Positions 1-8,675 of a stretch of 64,000 nucleotides of DNA are shown here, in pieces; within the stretch, counting starts at the first letter, position 1, and each line of letters begins with the position of its first letter. A model generated the notes under the pieces. That model had not been told where the DNA came from. It ran no database searches and was given only the letters and a program-made list of their open reading frames with translations. The translations under genes and the position numbers were made by a program. Source of the DNA: Nocardiopsis endophytica (GTDB taxonomy: Bacteria; Actinomycetota; Actinomycetes; Streptosporangiales; Streptosporangiaceae); NCBI RefSeq assembly GCF_027706725.1, contig NZ_JAQFWQ010000014.1, positions 23,000 to 86,999 of the forward strand, in the 5' to 3' direction.

Positions 1-1457
1 CCTGGACCGCCTCCACCGACGACACCGCCGTGGCCGGCTACGAGGTGCTCTCCGGCGGGCAGGCCGTGCGCACGGTCATCGGGGACACGCCCGCGGCCAC
101 CGTGTCGGGGCTGACCCCCGACACCGAGTACTCCTTCACCGTCCGCGCCTTCGACGCCGCGGGCAACACCTCCGGCGAGAGCGCGGCGGTCACCGCCCGC
201 ACGGCCAAGGGCGGCGGCCCCGGCGGGCCCGGCGGCGGCAAGCGGGTCGGCTACTTCACCCAGTGGGGCATCTACGACCGCGGCTACCTGGTGAAGAACG
301 TCGACACCAGTGGCACCGCCGAGCGGCTGACGCACATCAACTACGCCTTCGCCAACATCAACGCCAACGGCCAGTGCTTCCAGGCCAACCCGCTCGGCCA
401 GGGCGACGCCTGGGCCGACTACGGCCGCTCCTTCCGCGCCGACGAGAGCGTGGACGGCGTGGGCGACACCTGGGACCAGGACCTGCGCGGCAACTTCAAC
501 CAGCTGCGCGAGCTCAAGGAGAAGTACCCGCACCTGAAGGTGAACCTGTCGATCGGCGGGTGGACCTGGTCCAAGAACATCTCGGAGGCGGCGAGCACGC
601 CGGAGTCGCGGCAGCGGATGGCCTCCTCGTGCATCGACATGTTCCTGCGCGGGAACCTGCCGGCCTTCGACGGCGCGGGCGGCCCCGGCTCGGCGTTCGG
701 CGTCTTCGACGGCATCGACCTGGACTGGGAGTGGCCGGGCTCGGAGGGCCACCCGGACAACGTGTGGAAGCCCGAGGACAAGCAGAACTTCACCGCGCTG
801 GTGTCGGAGTTCCGCACCCAGCTGGACGCCCTGGAGACCGAGACCGGGCGCGCCTACGAGCTGACCTCGTTCATGCCGGCCGACCCGGCGAAGGTGGAGG
901 CCGGGTTCGAGGTCGACAAGATCATGAAGGACTTCTCCTTCGTGACCCTTCAGGGCTACGACTACCACGGCGCCTGGGAGGCGACCACGGGGCACCAGTC
1001 CAACCTGGTGCTGGCCGCGGGCGACCCGAGCGCCCCGGAGCGGCGCTTCAGCGGGGAGATCGCCCTGGAGGCCTGGACCTCGCGCGGCGCGGACCCGGCG
1101 GACATCGTGATGGGCGTGCCGTTCTACGGGCGCGGCTGGACCGGTGTGCAGCCGGGCCCGGACGGGGACGGGATGTTCCAGTCCTCCTCCGGCCCCGCCC
1201 GGGGCACCTATGAGGACGGCATCGAGGACTGGAAGCGCCTGAAGGACCTGCCCGGGTTCACCCTGCACCGGGACGAGCAGGCCGGGGCCGCGTGGATCTA
1301 CGACGGCACCACGCTGTGGACCTTCGACGACGAGACCGAGATGCGGCGCAAGGCGGACTGGATCACCGCGCAGGGCCTGGGCGGCGCCATGGTGTGGTCG
1401 CTCGACGGCGACGACGCCCAGGGGTCGCTGATGCGCTCCCTGGACGGGGCCCTGTAG
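1..1457 (+). CDS. Secreted GH18 chitinase, 5' end outside window
   Basis: The reading frame is open from base 3, so the start and any signal peptide lie upstream. The first ~65 codons form a fibronectin type III domain (TPDTEYSFTVRAFDAAGN), followed by a Gly/Pro linker and a GH18 barrel beginning RVGYFTQWGIYDRGY at about base 243. The catalytic motif DGIDLDWEW is at 708-734, with the acid/base Glu at 729-731. GH18 enzymes of this type hydrolyse chitin outside the cell. The FnIII-GH18 order is common in actinomycete chitinases, and a chitin-binding module may lie upstream. The barrel is clearly paralogous to the next gene. Family assignment is firm; exo or endo action cannot be told. Confidence 0.93.
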   Translation, partial: WTASTDDTAVAGYEVLSGGQAVRTVIGDTPAATVSGLTPDTEYSFTVRAFDAAGNTSGESAAVTARTAKGGGPGGPGGGKRVGYFTQWGIYDRGYLVKNVDTSGTAERLTHINYAFANINANGQCFQANPLGQGDAWADYGRSFRADESVDGVGDTWDQDLRGNFNQLRELKEKYPHLKVNLSIGGWTWSKNISEAASTPESRQRMASSCIDMFLRGNLPAFDGAGGPGSAFGVFDGIDLDWEWPGSEGHPDNVWKPEDKQNFTALVSEFRTQLDALETETGRAYELTSFMPADPAKVEAGFEVDKIMKDFSFVTLQGYDYHGAWEATTGHQSNLVLAAGDPSAPERRFSGEIALEAWTSRGADPADIVMGVPFYGRGWTGVQPGPDGDGMFQSSSGPARGTYEDGIEDWKRLKDLPGFTLHRDEQAGAAWIYDGTTLWTFDDETEMRRKADWITAQGLGGAMVWSLDGDDAQGSLMRSLDGAL

Positions 1458-1539
1458 GGGCGGGCGCAGGGCCGAGCAGGGCCGAGCAGGGCCGATTGTG
1501 CAGGGCGGAACCTCCGTTGACCTCCGCCGAGGCAAATAG

Positions 1540-1552
1540 TTAAGTTTCTTAA
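1540..1552. promoter_or_regulatory. AT-rich inverted repeat upstream of chitinase
   Basis: TTAAG-TTT-CTTAA is a perfect 5-bp inverted repeat in an A/T-rich island (1535-1557) within very GC-rich DNA, 34 bp before the start of the second chitinase. Palindromes of the form TTAGGAAA-N-TTTCCTAA occur before some actinomycete polysaccharide-degrading genes (from memory), and this could be a divergent relative. An operator or promoter role is an inference. Confidence 0.4.
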
Positions 1553-1585
1553 AAAATTCGGCACGAGAGATGGAGTACCCCCCGC

Positions 1586-3262
1586 ATGCGCTCTGTCCGC
1601 ATCCCCCGGGCGGCCGGGGCGGCCGGTGCCGCCCTGCTGCTCGTCCCCCTCACGCCCGGCGCGGCCCTGGCCGCGCCGGGCGGCGCCCCCGCCCCCACCG
1701 CCGAGCACACCGAGGTCTCCCGCTGGCCCGGCGGCTACCAGGCGCAGATCACCATCACCAACCCCGGCACCGAGCCGCTGGAGGACTGGAGCCTGGAGTT
1801 CGCCCTCCCCGAGGGCGCCGAGGTCCACCAGATGTGGAACGCCGAGCTGGAGGACTCCGGCGGCGGCTACACCGCCGCTCCCCCGCACTGGGGCGCGGCC
1901 GTCCCGCCCGGCGGCAGCTACACCTTCGGCTACAACGGCCGGTACGACGGGGACGGCCCCACCGACCCGGTCTCCTGCACCCTCGACGGCGCCCCCTGCA
2001 AGGACGGGGACGACGGCGCCGAGGAGCCCGAGTACCGCCAGGTCGGCTACTTCACCCAGTGGGGGGCCGAGGACAAGGGCTTCCACCCCCGGTCGCTGGA
2101 GGAGACCGGGCAGGCCGACAGGCTCACCCACGTCATCTACGCCTTCGCCAACATCGACGGCGAGGGCTGCTTCGCCACCGACGAGGAGGGCGAGGGCGAG
2201 GCCTACTGGGACTACGGCCGCCCCTACCCGGCCCGGGAGAGCGTCGACGGCACCGCCGACGACCCGGAGCAGCCGCTGCGCGGGACCTTCAACCAGCTCC
2301 GCGAGCTCAAGGAGGCCAACCCCGGCCTGAAGGTGTCCATCGCGCTGGGCGGCTGGTCGTGGTCCACGAACTTCTCGGACGCGGCGCTGCCGGAGAACCG
2401 GGAGGAGGCGGTGGCCTCCTGCGTCGACATGTTCCTGCGCGGGAACCTGCCCGAGCTCAACGGCGCGGGCGGCGAGGGCGCCGCAGCGGGCCTGTTCGAC
2501 GGCATCGACCTCGACTGGGAGTGGCCCGCCACCCCGGGCGAGCCCGGCAACGTCGTCCGGCCCGAGGACAAGGAGAACTTCACCGCGCTGGTGGGCGAGT
2601 TCCGCCATCAGATGGACGCCCTGGGCGAGGAGACCGGGCAGGAGTACCTGCTCACCTCGTTCATGCCGGCCAACACCGGCGCGATCGACGCCGGGTACGA
2701 GGTGCCCGCGCTCATGGAGGACCTGGACTTCATCAACGTGCAGGGCTACGACCTGACCGGCGCCTGGAACCCGGCCACCGGGCACCAGGCGAACGTGCGG
2801 GTGGCCGAGGGCGACCCGGCGCAGGCGCCGCGCTCCTACGAGACGGTCGTGCGGGAGTGGGTGGACCGCGGGGCCGAGCCCGAGGACATCGTGATGGGCA
2901 TGCCCTTCTACGGGCGCGGCTGGCAGGGCGTCGAGCCCGGGCCGGACGGCGACGGGCTGTGGCAGGCGGCCGACGGCGCCGCCCCCGGGCCGCGCGACCC
3001 CGGCTACAACGACTTCAACGTCCTCAAGGGGATGGCCGCCTCCGAGGGGTTCACCGTGCACCGGGACGAGCACGCCGGGACCGCCTGGATCTACGACGGC
3101 GACCAGTGGTGGAACTACGACGACGCCACCGCCATCGCCCAGAAGGCCGCCTGGGCGCGCGAGTACGGGCTCAGCGGCGCGATGGCCTGGTCCCTGGACG
3201 GCGACACCGCGCAGGGCGAGCTGACCGCGGCCCTGCACGGGGAGCTGAACGGAAGAGGGTGA
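1586..3262 (+). CDS. Secreted GH18 chitinase with CBM2-like module
   Basis: The 558-residue protein has a signal peptide (about 1-30, Arg-containing start then an Ala/Leu core ending LAAP). A family 2 carbohydrate-binding-like domain follows (about 38-140, with WPGGYQAQITITN and GSYTFGYNG). The GH18 catalytic domain starts near 150 (RQVGYFTQWG). DGIDLDWE is at 305-312, with Glu312 as the predicted acid/base. The ATG at 1586 has GGAG 10 nt upstream. It should be an extracellular chitinase anchored to crystalline polysaccharide by the CBM. It lies 128 bp after a paralogous chitinase that carries FnIII instead, so the pair looks like a duplication followed by module exchange. Confidence 0.93.
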   Translation: MRSVRIPRAAGAAGAALLLVPLTPGAALAAPGGAPAPTAEHTEVSRWPGGYQAQITITNPGTEPLEDWSLEFALPEGAEVHQMWNAELEDSGGGYTAAPPHWGAAVPPGGSYTFGYNGRYDGDGPTDPVSCTLDGAPCKDGDDGAEEPEYRQVGYFTQWGAEDKGFHPRSLEETGQADRLTHVIYAFANIDGEGCFATDEEGEGEAYWDYGRPYPARESVDGTADDPEQPLRGTFNQLRELKEANPGLKVSIALGGWSWSTNFSDAALPENREEAVASCVDMFLRGNLPELNGAGGEGAAAGLFDGIDLDWEWPATPGEPGNVVRPEDKENFTALVGEFRHQMDALGEETGQEYLLTSFMPANTGAIDAGYEVPALMEDLDFINVQGYDLTGAWNPATGHQANVRVAEGDPAQAPRSYETVVREWVDRGAEPEDIVMGMPFYGRGWQGVEPGPDGDGLWQAADGAAPGPRDPGYNDFNVLKGMAASEGFTVHRDEHAGTAWIYDGDQWWNYDDATAIAQKAAWAREYGLSGAMAWSLDGDTAQGELTAALHGELNGRG

Positions 3263-3326
3263 GCCCTCCCCGGACGCGGGGCGCTGCCGACGGGAGACGG
3301 CGGCGCCCCGCCCTATGCTCGGACCC

Positions 3327-3770
3327 ATGTCCGTGATCACCGTGCGGGCGTCGGACTTCTCCGGTCTGGACGCCGCCACCCTCTACGCCCTGCTGCGCCT
3401 GCGCGTCGACGTGTTCGTCGTGGAGCAGGAGTGCCCCTACCCCGAGCTGGACGGGCGCGACACCGAGCCCGGGACGCTGCACGTGTGGGCCTCGGAGGGG
3501 GATCACCTGCTGGGGTGCCTGCGGGTGCTGGAGGAGGAGGGCGGGACCGCCCGGATCGGGCGGGTGGCCACCGCCCCCGGGGCCCGGGGCCGGGGCGTGG
3601 CGGGCCGCCTGGTGCAGGCGGCCCTGGAGCGCATCGGCCCGCGGGAGGCCGTCCTGGACGCCCAGACGCGGGTGCGCGGCCTGTACGCCCGCTACGGCTT
3701 CGCCGAGGACGGGCCCGAGTTCCTGGAGGACGGCATCCCCCACGTGCCTATGCGCCGTTCAGCGCCTTGA
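3327..3770 (+). CDS. ElaA-type GNAT acetyltransferase
   Basis: The 147-residue protein belongs to the GNAT fold, ElaA branch. It shows LRVDVFVVEQECPYPELDGRD near the N-terminus (a hallmark of ElaA), the acetyl-CoA loop RGRGVAGRL, and EDGIPHVPM at the C-terminus. Substrate is unknown. The start chosen is the ATG at 3327, 7 nt after a TATGCT -10 box (3314-3319), which indicates a leaderless transcript; an upstream ATG at 3315 lies inside that box. The 3' end overlaps meaB on the other strand by 23 bp. Confidence 0.85.
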   Translation: MSVITVRASDFSGLDAATLYALLRLRVDVFVVEQECPYPELDGRDTEPGTLHVWASEGDHLLGCLRVLEEEGGTARIGRVATAPGARGRGVAGRLVQAALERIGPREAVLDAQTRVRGLYARYGFAEDGPEFLEDGIPHVPMRRSAP

Positions 3771-4716
3771 GCAGCGCGTCGGCGGCGGTGTAGGGGTCGG
3801 ACCCGGCGACGACCTCGTCGGCGAGGCGGTCCAGCGCGTCGTGGCCGTGCACGTCGGCCAGACGCTCGCGCAGCGCCCGCATCGCGATCGCCTCGACCTC
3901 CTCGCGGGCGCGGGCGCGCCGCCTGCGGGCCAGCAGGCCCGAGGTGCGCAGGTACTCGGCGTGCTTGTCGAGGTGGTCCAGCAGCTCGTCGACGCCCTCG
4001 CCGGTGGCGGCGACGGTGCTGGCCACCGGGGGCTTCCACTCCCCGGTGTCCCGCTCGGCCATGGCGACCATCTGGCGCAGGTCGCGCACGGTGGCGCGGG
4101 CGCCCTCCCGGTCGGCCTTGTTGACCGCGAACACGTCGGCGATCTCCAGCATGCCGGCCTTGGCGGCCTGGATGCCGTCGCCCATGCCGGGGGCGGCGAG
4201 CACGACCGTGGTGTCGGCGTGCCCGGCGATGTCGACCTCGGCCTGGCCGACGCCGACGGTCTCCACCAGGACGGTGTCGAACCCGGCGGCGTCGAGCACC
4301 CGCAGCGCGTGCGGGGTGGCCCAGGACAGCCCGCCCAGGTGCCCGCGGCTGGCCATGGAGCGGATGAACACCCCCGGGTCGGTGGCGTGGTCCTGCATGC
4401 GCACCCGGTCGCCGAGCAGCGCCCCGCCGCTGAAGGGCGAGGACGGGTCGACGGCGAGCACCGCCACGGTGCGGCCGCGCTTGCGCAGCTCGGCGGTGAG
4501 CGCGCTGGTGGTGGTCGACTTGCCGACGCCGGGGGCGCCGGTCAGGCCGACGATGCGGGCGCGCCCCGCGGCGGGCGCCAGCCCGGCCATGATCTCCCGC
4601 AGCTGCGGGGCGCCGTTCTCCACCAGGGACACGGCGCGCGCCACGGCGCGCCGCTCACCGCGCAGGACGCGCTCGACGAGACCGGGGACGTCCAAACCGC
4701 CACTCCGTCGTACCAC
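3748..4716 (-). CDS. meaB: MeaB G-protein chaperone of methylmalonyl-CoA mutase
   Basis: MeaB (ArgK/CobW-like P-loop GTPase) gates loading of adenosylcobalamin into methylmalonyl-CoA mutase and protects it from inactivation. The 322-residue protein has Walker A GAPGVGKS at 60-67, the MeaB switch DPSSPFSGGALLGDRVRM, the family motif FIRSMASRGHLGGLS and the GTP-specificity motif NKAD. A GTG start at 4716 is used; a TTG seven codons later is possible. The gene follows the DinB-like and thiolase genes on the same strand and lies close to methylmalonyl-CoA epimerase, which supports a propionate/methylmalonyl-CoA role. The mutase itself is not in the window. Confidence 0.93.
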   Translation of the reverse strand: MVRRSGGLDVPGLVERVLRGERRAVARAVSLVENGAPQLREIMAGLAPAAGRARIVGLTGAPGVGKSTTTSALTAELRKRGRTVAVLAVDPSSPFSGGALLGDRVRMQDHATDPGVFIRSMASRGHLGGLSWATPHALRVLDAAGFDTVLVETVGVGQAEVDIAGHADTTVVLAAPGMGDGIQAAKAGMLEIADVFAVNKADREGARATVRDLRQMVAMAERDTGEWKPPVASTVAATGEGVDELLDHLDKHAEYLRTSGLLARRRRARAREEVEAIAMRALRERLADVHGHDALDRLADEVVAGSDPYTAADALLKALNGA

Positions 4717-4747
4717 TGCCGTATGCCGTACCGCTGCCGTACCGCTT

Positions 4748-5272
4748 CTAGCGCGCGTCGGCGAACCGCCCGGTTGCGCCGTCGGTCTGCTCGCGCAGGA
4801 TGTCGGCGTGCCCGGCGTGCCTCGCGGTCTCCTCGATCATGTGCACATAGATCCAGCGCAGGGTGACCCGGCCGAGCTCGGCGTGGGGCACCGCGTCGTC
4901 CAGGGAGGACCCGGCGGCCGCGGCCCGCGACTCGGCGCAGGCCCGGCGGTACTCCTCGGTGAGCGAGGCGACCGTGTCCCCGGGCCGCAGGTCCGCCCAG
5001 GTGGAATCGGGGTCGGACAGGTCGATGCCCAGCCGTTCGGCCGGGATCCCCTGCAGGACGTGCCCGAACCAGTTCCGCTCGACCAGGGCCAGGTGCCGCA
5101 GCAGCCCGGCCATCGTGGTGCGGGAGGGCACCAGGCGGCGCCGGGCGTCCTCGTCGGACAGCCCGGCGGCCTTCTCCTCCACCGACAGGCGGTAGGCGTC
5201 CAGGAACGCCTCCAGCACCTCGCGCTCGCCGCCCTCGGGGGCGGCGGCCATCACCCGCCGCAGCGCGTCCAC
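4748..5272 (-). CDS. DinB-family (DUF664-like) protein
   Basis: The 174-residue four-helix-bundle protein resembles DinB/DUF664 and mycothiol-dependent enzymes. Candidate metal ligands are His60 (AGLLRHLALVERNWFG) and the C-terminal His144, His152 and His155 (VHMIEETARHAGHADIL). Members bind a divalent metal, and some actinobacterial ones use mycothiol as cofactor. The start is ATG at 5272, 3 bp after the thiolase stop, so the two are probably co-transcribed and coupled. The substrate cannot be inferred. Confidence 0.8.
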   Translation of the reverse strand: MDALRRVMAAAPEGGEREVLEAFLDAYRLSVEEKAAGLSDEDARRRLVPSRTTMAGLLRHLALVERNWFGHVLQGIPAERLGIDLSDPDSTWADLRPGDTVASLTEEYRRACAESRAAAAGSSLDDAVPHAELGRVTLRWIYVHMIEETARHAGHADILREQTDGATGRFADAR

Positions 5273-5275
5273 GGC

Positions 5276-6463
5276 TCAGGCCCCGGGTACCCGCAGCAGC
5301 AGCGCGTCGCCCTGGCCGCCGCCACCGCACAGGGCGGCCGCGCCCAGGCCGCCGCCCCGGCGGCGCAGCTCGAAGGCCAGGTGCAGGGCCAGGCGCGCCC
5401 CGGACATGCCGATGGGGTGGCCCAGCGCGATGGCGCCGCCGTCGACGTTCACCTTCTCCTCGCTGACGCCCAGGTCCCGCATGGACTGCACGGCGACGGC
5501 GGCGAAGGCCTCGTTGATCTCGATGAGGTCCAGGTCGGCCGCGTCGGCCCCGGCCTTGCCCAGCGCGTGGCGGATGGCGTTGGAGGGCTGGGAGTGCAGG
5601 GAGGTGTCGGGGCCGGCCACGTTGCCGTGCGCGCCGATCTCGGCGAGCACCTCGCAGCCGAGCTCCTCGGCCCTGGCGCGGCTCATCACGACCACGGCGC
5701 AGGCGCCGTCGGAGATCTGGGAGGCGGACCCGGCGGTGACGGTGCCGCCCTCCCCGAAGGCCGGGCGCAGCTTGGCCAGCCCCTCGGCGGTGGTGTCGGG
5801 GCGCACGCCCTCGTCGGCGTCGACGACCTTGTCCTCGCCCTTGCGCTGGGGGATGCGCACCGGGGTGATCTCGGCGTCGAAGCGGCCGTCCTTCTGCGCG
5901 GCGGCGGCGCGCTGGTGGGACAGCGCGGCGAAGGCGTCCTGCTCCTCGCGGGTGAGGCCGAGCCGGGCGTTGTGCCGGTCGGTGGAGGCGCCCATCGACT
6001 CGCCGTCGAAGGGGTCGGTGAGCCCGTCGTGCTCGGTGGCGTCGAGCACCTCGATCGCCCCGTACTTGTGGCCCTTGCGGGCCGCGGGCAGCACGTGCGG
6101 GGCGTTGGTCATGGACTCCATGCCCCCGGCGACGACGACGTCGAACTCCCCGGCGCCGATGAGCTGGTCGGCCAGGGCGATGGCGTCCAGGCCGCTCAGG
6201 CAGACCTTGTTGACGGTCAGCGAGGGCACGGTCAGGGGGATGCCGGCCTTGACGGCGGCCTGGCGGGAGGGGATCTGCCCCTGCCCGGCCTGCAGCACCT
6301 GGCCCATCACGGTGTAGCCGACCTGGTCGCCGGAGATCCCCGCGCGCTCCAGGGCCGCGGCGATGGCCGCCGCGCCGAGGTCGACCGCCTTCAGCGGGGC
6401 CAGCCCGCCGAGGAGCCGGCCGATCGGCGTCCGGGCGCCGCTGACGATGACGGATCCGGGCAT
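5276..6463 (-). CDS. Acetyl-CoA acetyltransferase (thiolase)
   Basis: Type II thiolase that condenses two acetyl-CoA to acetoacetyl-CoA, or the reverse. The 395-residue protein has the nucleophile Cys88 ([11 protein letters not shown]), His349 (GHPIGMSG) and the second catalytic Cys379 (CGGGGQG), all at standard spacing. The start is ATG at 6463, preceded by GGAGG 6 nt upstream; the open frame extends further but without homology. It heads a minus-strand group with the DinB-like gene and meaB and is divergent from methylmalonyl-CoA epimerase across 85 bp, so the two transcripts may share control. Confidence 0.93.
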   Translation of the reverse strand: MPGSVIVSGARTPIGRLLGGLAPLKAVDLGAAAIAAALERAGISGDQVGYTVMGQVLQAGQGQIPSRQAAVKAGIPLTVPSLTVNKVCLSGLDAIALADQLIGAGEFDVVVAGGMESMTNAPHVLPAARKGHKYGAIEVLDATEHDGLTDPFDGESMGASTDRHNARLGLTREEQDAFAALSHQRAAAAQKDGRFDAEITPVRIPQRKGEDKVVDADEGVRPDTTAEGLAKLRPAFGEGGTVTAGSASQISDGACAVVVMSRARAEELGCEVLAEIGAHGNVAGPDTSLHSQPSNAIRHALGKAGADAADLDLIEINEAFAAVAVQSMRDLGVSEEKVNVDGGAIALGHPIGMSGARLALHLAFELRRRGGGLGAAALCGGGGQGDALLLRVPGA

Positions 6464-6548
6464 GAAGGGCCTCCACGTGTTCCTGGTCGCACTTGTTCTG
6501 CCACGATACAGATGTCCGCTCGACCGCCTCCCGGGAGGATCGGCACCC

Positions 6549-6998
6549 GTGTTCACCCGCATCGACCACGTCGGCATCGCCTGCCGCGACCTGGACGCCG
6601 CCGTCGCGTTCTACCGCTCGACCTACGGCTTCGAGGTGGCCCACGAAGAGGTCAACGAGGAGCAGGGGGTGCGCGAGGCGATGCTGCGCGTCAACGGCAC
6701 CGACGACGGCGGCGCCAGCTACCTGCAGCTCCTGGAGCCGATCCGGGACGACTCCCCGGTGGCCAGGTTCCTGGAGCGCAACGGCGAGGGCGTGCACCAC
6801 GTGGCGTTCGGCACCGGCGACGTGGCCGGGGCCTCGGCGGCGGTCGCCGGGCGCGGGGTGCGGGTCCTGGACGCCGAGCCGCGGCCCGGGTCGATGGGGT
6901 CGCGCATCGCCTTCCTGCACCCCAAGGACTGCGGCGGGGTGCTGACCGAGCTGGTCCAGGCCGCGGGCCCGGAACCGGATCGTGAGCCCGGATCGTGA
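6549..6998 (+). CDS. mce: Methylmalonyl-CoA epimerase
   Basis: Vicinal-oxygen-chelate enzyme interconverting (2R)- and (2S)-methylmalonyl-CoA, which feeds the cobalamin-dependent mutase. The 149-residue protein shows the paired-beta-alpha fold with predicted metal ligands His7 (IDHVGIA), Gln60, His84 (GVHHVAFG) and Glu134 (LTELVQ). The GTG start at 6549 has GGGAGG at 6533-6538. The last codons contain a near-perfect 13-bp direct repeat (CCGGATCGTGAGC, two copies at about 6975-7000). Its neighbours thiolase and meaB agree with the role. Confidence 0.92.
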   Translation: MFTRIDHVGIACRDLDAAVAFYRSTYGFEVAHEEVNEEQGVREAMLRVNGTDDGGASYLQLLEPIRDDSPVARFLERNGEGVHHVAFGTGDVAGASAAVAGRGVRVLDAEPRPGSMGSRIAFLHPKDCGGVLTELVQAAGPEPDREPGS

Positions 6999-7304
6999 GC
7001 ACTGTCCGGAAGGTTCGTGACGCAACCGTCACACAGGGCCTCCCCGCACTTGGTAAAGTCTGCTGACCGCCAGGATCCTGGCGCCCGCCCAGTCGTCCAC
7101 GGCCGGCGAGCCTCCCCCGGAGCCGACGGCGTCCCCCGGCGCTAATGGTGTCCGCAACGGCCGACCAAGACTCCGTATCAATGGAGAGAACTTCGATACG
7201 CCTGAGGTCGGCGCGCAGTACCCTCCCCTGGAGGGCGTGCGCGGAGGGCGACTCGCCACCCGTCCGTCCGCTTGCCGTCTCGTCACCGTTCAGGATTCCG
7301 CCAC
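6999..7304 (+). promoter_or_regulatory. 306-bp leader/intergenic region before coiled-coil gene
   Basis: No gene is seen here. The stretch holds an inverted repeat GTGAC-N6-GTCAC (7017-7021/7028-7032), a candidate -10 TAAAGT (7054-7059), a long-loop repeat CGTATC...GATACG (7174-7179/7195-7200) and a CCCTCC/GGAGGG hairpin near 7222. If transcription starts near 7065, the mRNA has a structured leader of about 240 nt. It matches no riboswitch that I recognise. Confidence 0.4.
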
Positions 7305-8591
7305 ATGTCGTCCGATATTGAAGCCCAGCTCACCAACTTCTTCGATGAAGGCACCCAGTCGACCGAGTTCGACGTGGTCCTGCGCGGCTATGACCGGCAG
7401 CAGGTCCAGGAGTACATCACCCAGAAGCACACCGACCTGACCCAGGCGCGCGAGGACGCCGAGGCCGCGCGCAACGAGCTCACCGAGGTCAAGCGCCAGC
7501 TGCAGGAGCAGGAGCGCCCGACCTACGCGGGCCTGGGCGCGCGCATCGAGCAGCTGCTGCGCCTGGCCGAGGAGCAGGCCGCCGAGCTCGTGCAGGGCGC
7601 CCGCGCCGAGGCCGACGACATCCGCGCCGAGGCCAAGATCGAGGCCGCCGACATGCGCGCGGCCGCCGAGAACGAGGCCACCGAGCTGCGCACCACCGCC
7701 CAGCGCGAGGCGGACGAGATGCGCACCTCGGCCGAGAACGAGGCCGAGGAGGTGCGCACCACCGCGCGGCGCCAGGCCGACGAGCTCACCGCCACCACCG
7801 AGCGCGAGGTCCAGAAGAAGATCTCGCAGGTCGAGCATGAGATGGCCGAGCGCCAGGCCACGCACGAGGCCGAGATCTCCAAGATCCGGATGACCACCGA
7901 GCGCGAGTGCACCCAGGCCCGCGCGGCCATGAAGCGCGAGCGCGACGAGACCATCCAGTCCGCCAAGCGCCAGGCCGAGGAGCTGCGCGCGCAGGCGCAG
8001 CGGAACATGGAGGAGAGCGAGGCCCGGCGCGCCCAGGAGGAGTCGGAGTTCGAGATCCAGCTGGCCAGCCGCCGCGAGGAGGCCGAGCGCCAGGACCAGG
8101 AGCGCCTGGCCGCCGCTCAGGCCGCCACCCAGAAGCTGGTGGCCGAGGCCGAGGAGCGGGCCGCCAGCGCCGACCAGCGCGCCACCAAGGCCAGCAGCCA
8201 GGCCGAGCAGACCCGCAAGGAGGCCGAGCAGCACGCCAAGCAGGTCGTCGGCAACGCCAAGAAGCAGGCCGAGCAGATCGGCCAGGAGGCCCGGTCCAAG
8301 GCCGAGCACCTGGTCAGCGACGCCAAGTCGGAGGCGGACCGCATCCTGACCGCCGCCCGCCAGCAGGTCGACGAGCTGACCAAGCAGCGCGACAGCATCC
8401 AGTCGCACCTGCAGCAGCTGCGCCAGCTGCTCGGCGGCGGCGACGCCCCGGCCCCGGCCGCCCCCGCGGCCCCGGCCCCGGCGGAGGCGCCCGCCCTGGA
8501 GCAGAAGGCCTCCTCCAACGGCCAGGCCAAGAAGAAGGAGCCCGCCAACGCCTCCTCCGGCGAGGAGAACGAGGACTGGTGGCAGGAGTAG
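7305..8591 (+). CDS. DivIVA-N-like hendecad coiled-coil protein (Scy/FilP type)
   Basis: The 428-residue protein has an N-terminal DivIVA-like segment (about 20-45, FDVVLRGYDRQQVQEYI) and then an almost unbroken coiled coil to about 380. Residues 102-167 are six consecutive 11-residue units (for example EATELRTTAQR, EADEMRTSAEN, EAEEVRTTARR), a hendecad pattern. The tail is Ala/Pro-rich and ends in acidic EENEDWWQE. Related actinomycete proteins (Scy, FilP, 'cellulose-binding' coiled coils) organise polar growth and tip assembly. The ATG at 7305 is chosen because homology begins there. A hairpin terminator follows, so it is probably a single-gene transcript. Confidence 0.82.
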   Translation: MSSDIEAQLTNFFDEGTQSTEFDVVLRGYDRQQVQEYITQKHTDLTQAREDAEAARNELTEVKRQLQEQERPTYAGLGARIEQLLRLAEEQAAELVQGARAEADDIRAEAKIEAADMRAAAENEATELRTTAQREADEMRTSAENEAEEVRTTARRQADELTATTEREVQKKISQVEHEMAERQATHEAEISKIRMTTERECTQARAAMKRERDETIQSAKRQAEELRAQAQRNMEESEARRAQEESEFEIQLASRREEAERQDQERLAAAQAATQKLVAEAEERAASADQRATKASSQAEQTRKEAEQHAKQVVGNAKKQAEQIGQEARSKAEHLVSDAKSEADRILTAARQQVDELTKQRDSIQSHLQQLRQLLGGGDAPAPAAPAAPAPAEAPALEQKASSNGQAKKKEPANASSGEENEDWWQE

Positions 8592-8628
8592 CCCGTAGGC
8601 CCTGAGCCCGGACCCGGGCACACGCCGA

Positions 8629-8653
8629 GGCCCGGCCCCTCAGGGGCCGGGCC
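8629..8653 (+). terminator. Hairpin terminator after coiled-coil gene
   Basis: An 11-bp perfect stem GGCCCGGCCCC/GGGGCCGGGCC with loop TCA lies 37 nt after the coiled-coil stop codon and before the convergent hydrolase. It has no long T-run (TTCGTG follows), as is usual in high-GC actinomycetes. It could act in both directions. Confidence 0.75.
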
Positions 8654-8675
8654 TTCGTGCGTCGTGCGGTGCGGC

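Noticed and set aside
1555-1567. AATTCGGCACGAG, identical to a well-known cDNA-library EcoRI adaptor
   Set aside because: The full EcoRI site (GAATTC) is not present, the flanks are continuous bacterial sequence with a sensible gene start, and a genomic window would not carry the adaptor. Coincidence is the simpler reading.
3944-6985. 1013-codon open frame on the plus strand
   Set aside because: Antisense of meaB, the DinB-like gene and thiolase; Gly/Ala/Val/Arg-rich with no domain. It runs into the mce region only by chance in high GC.
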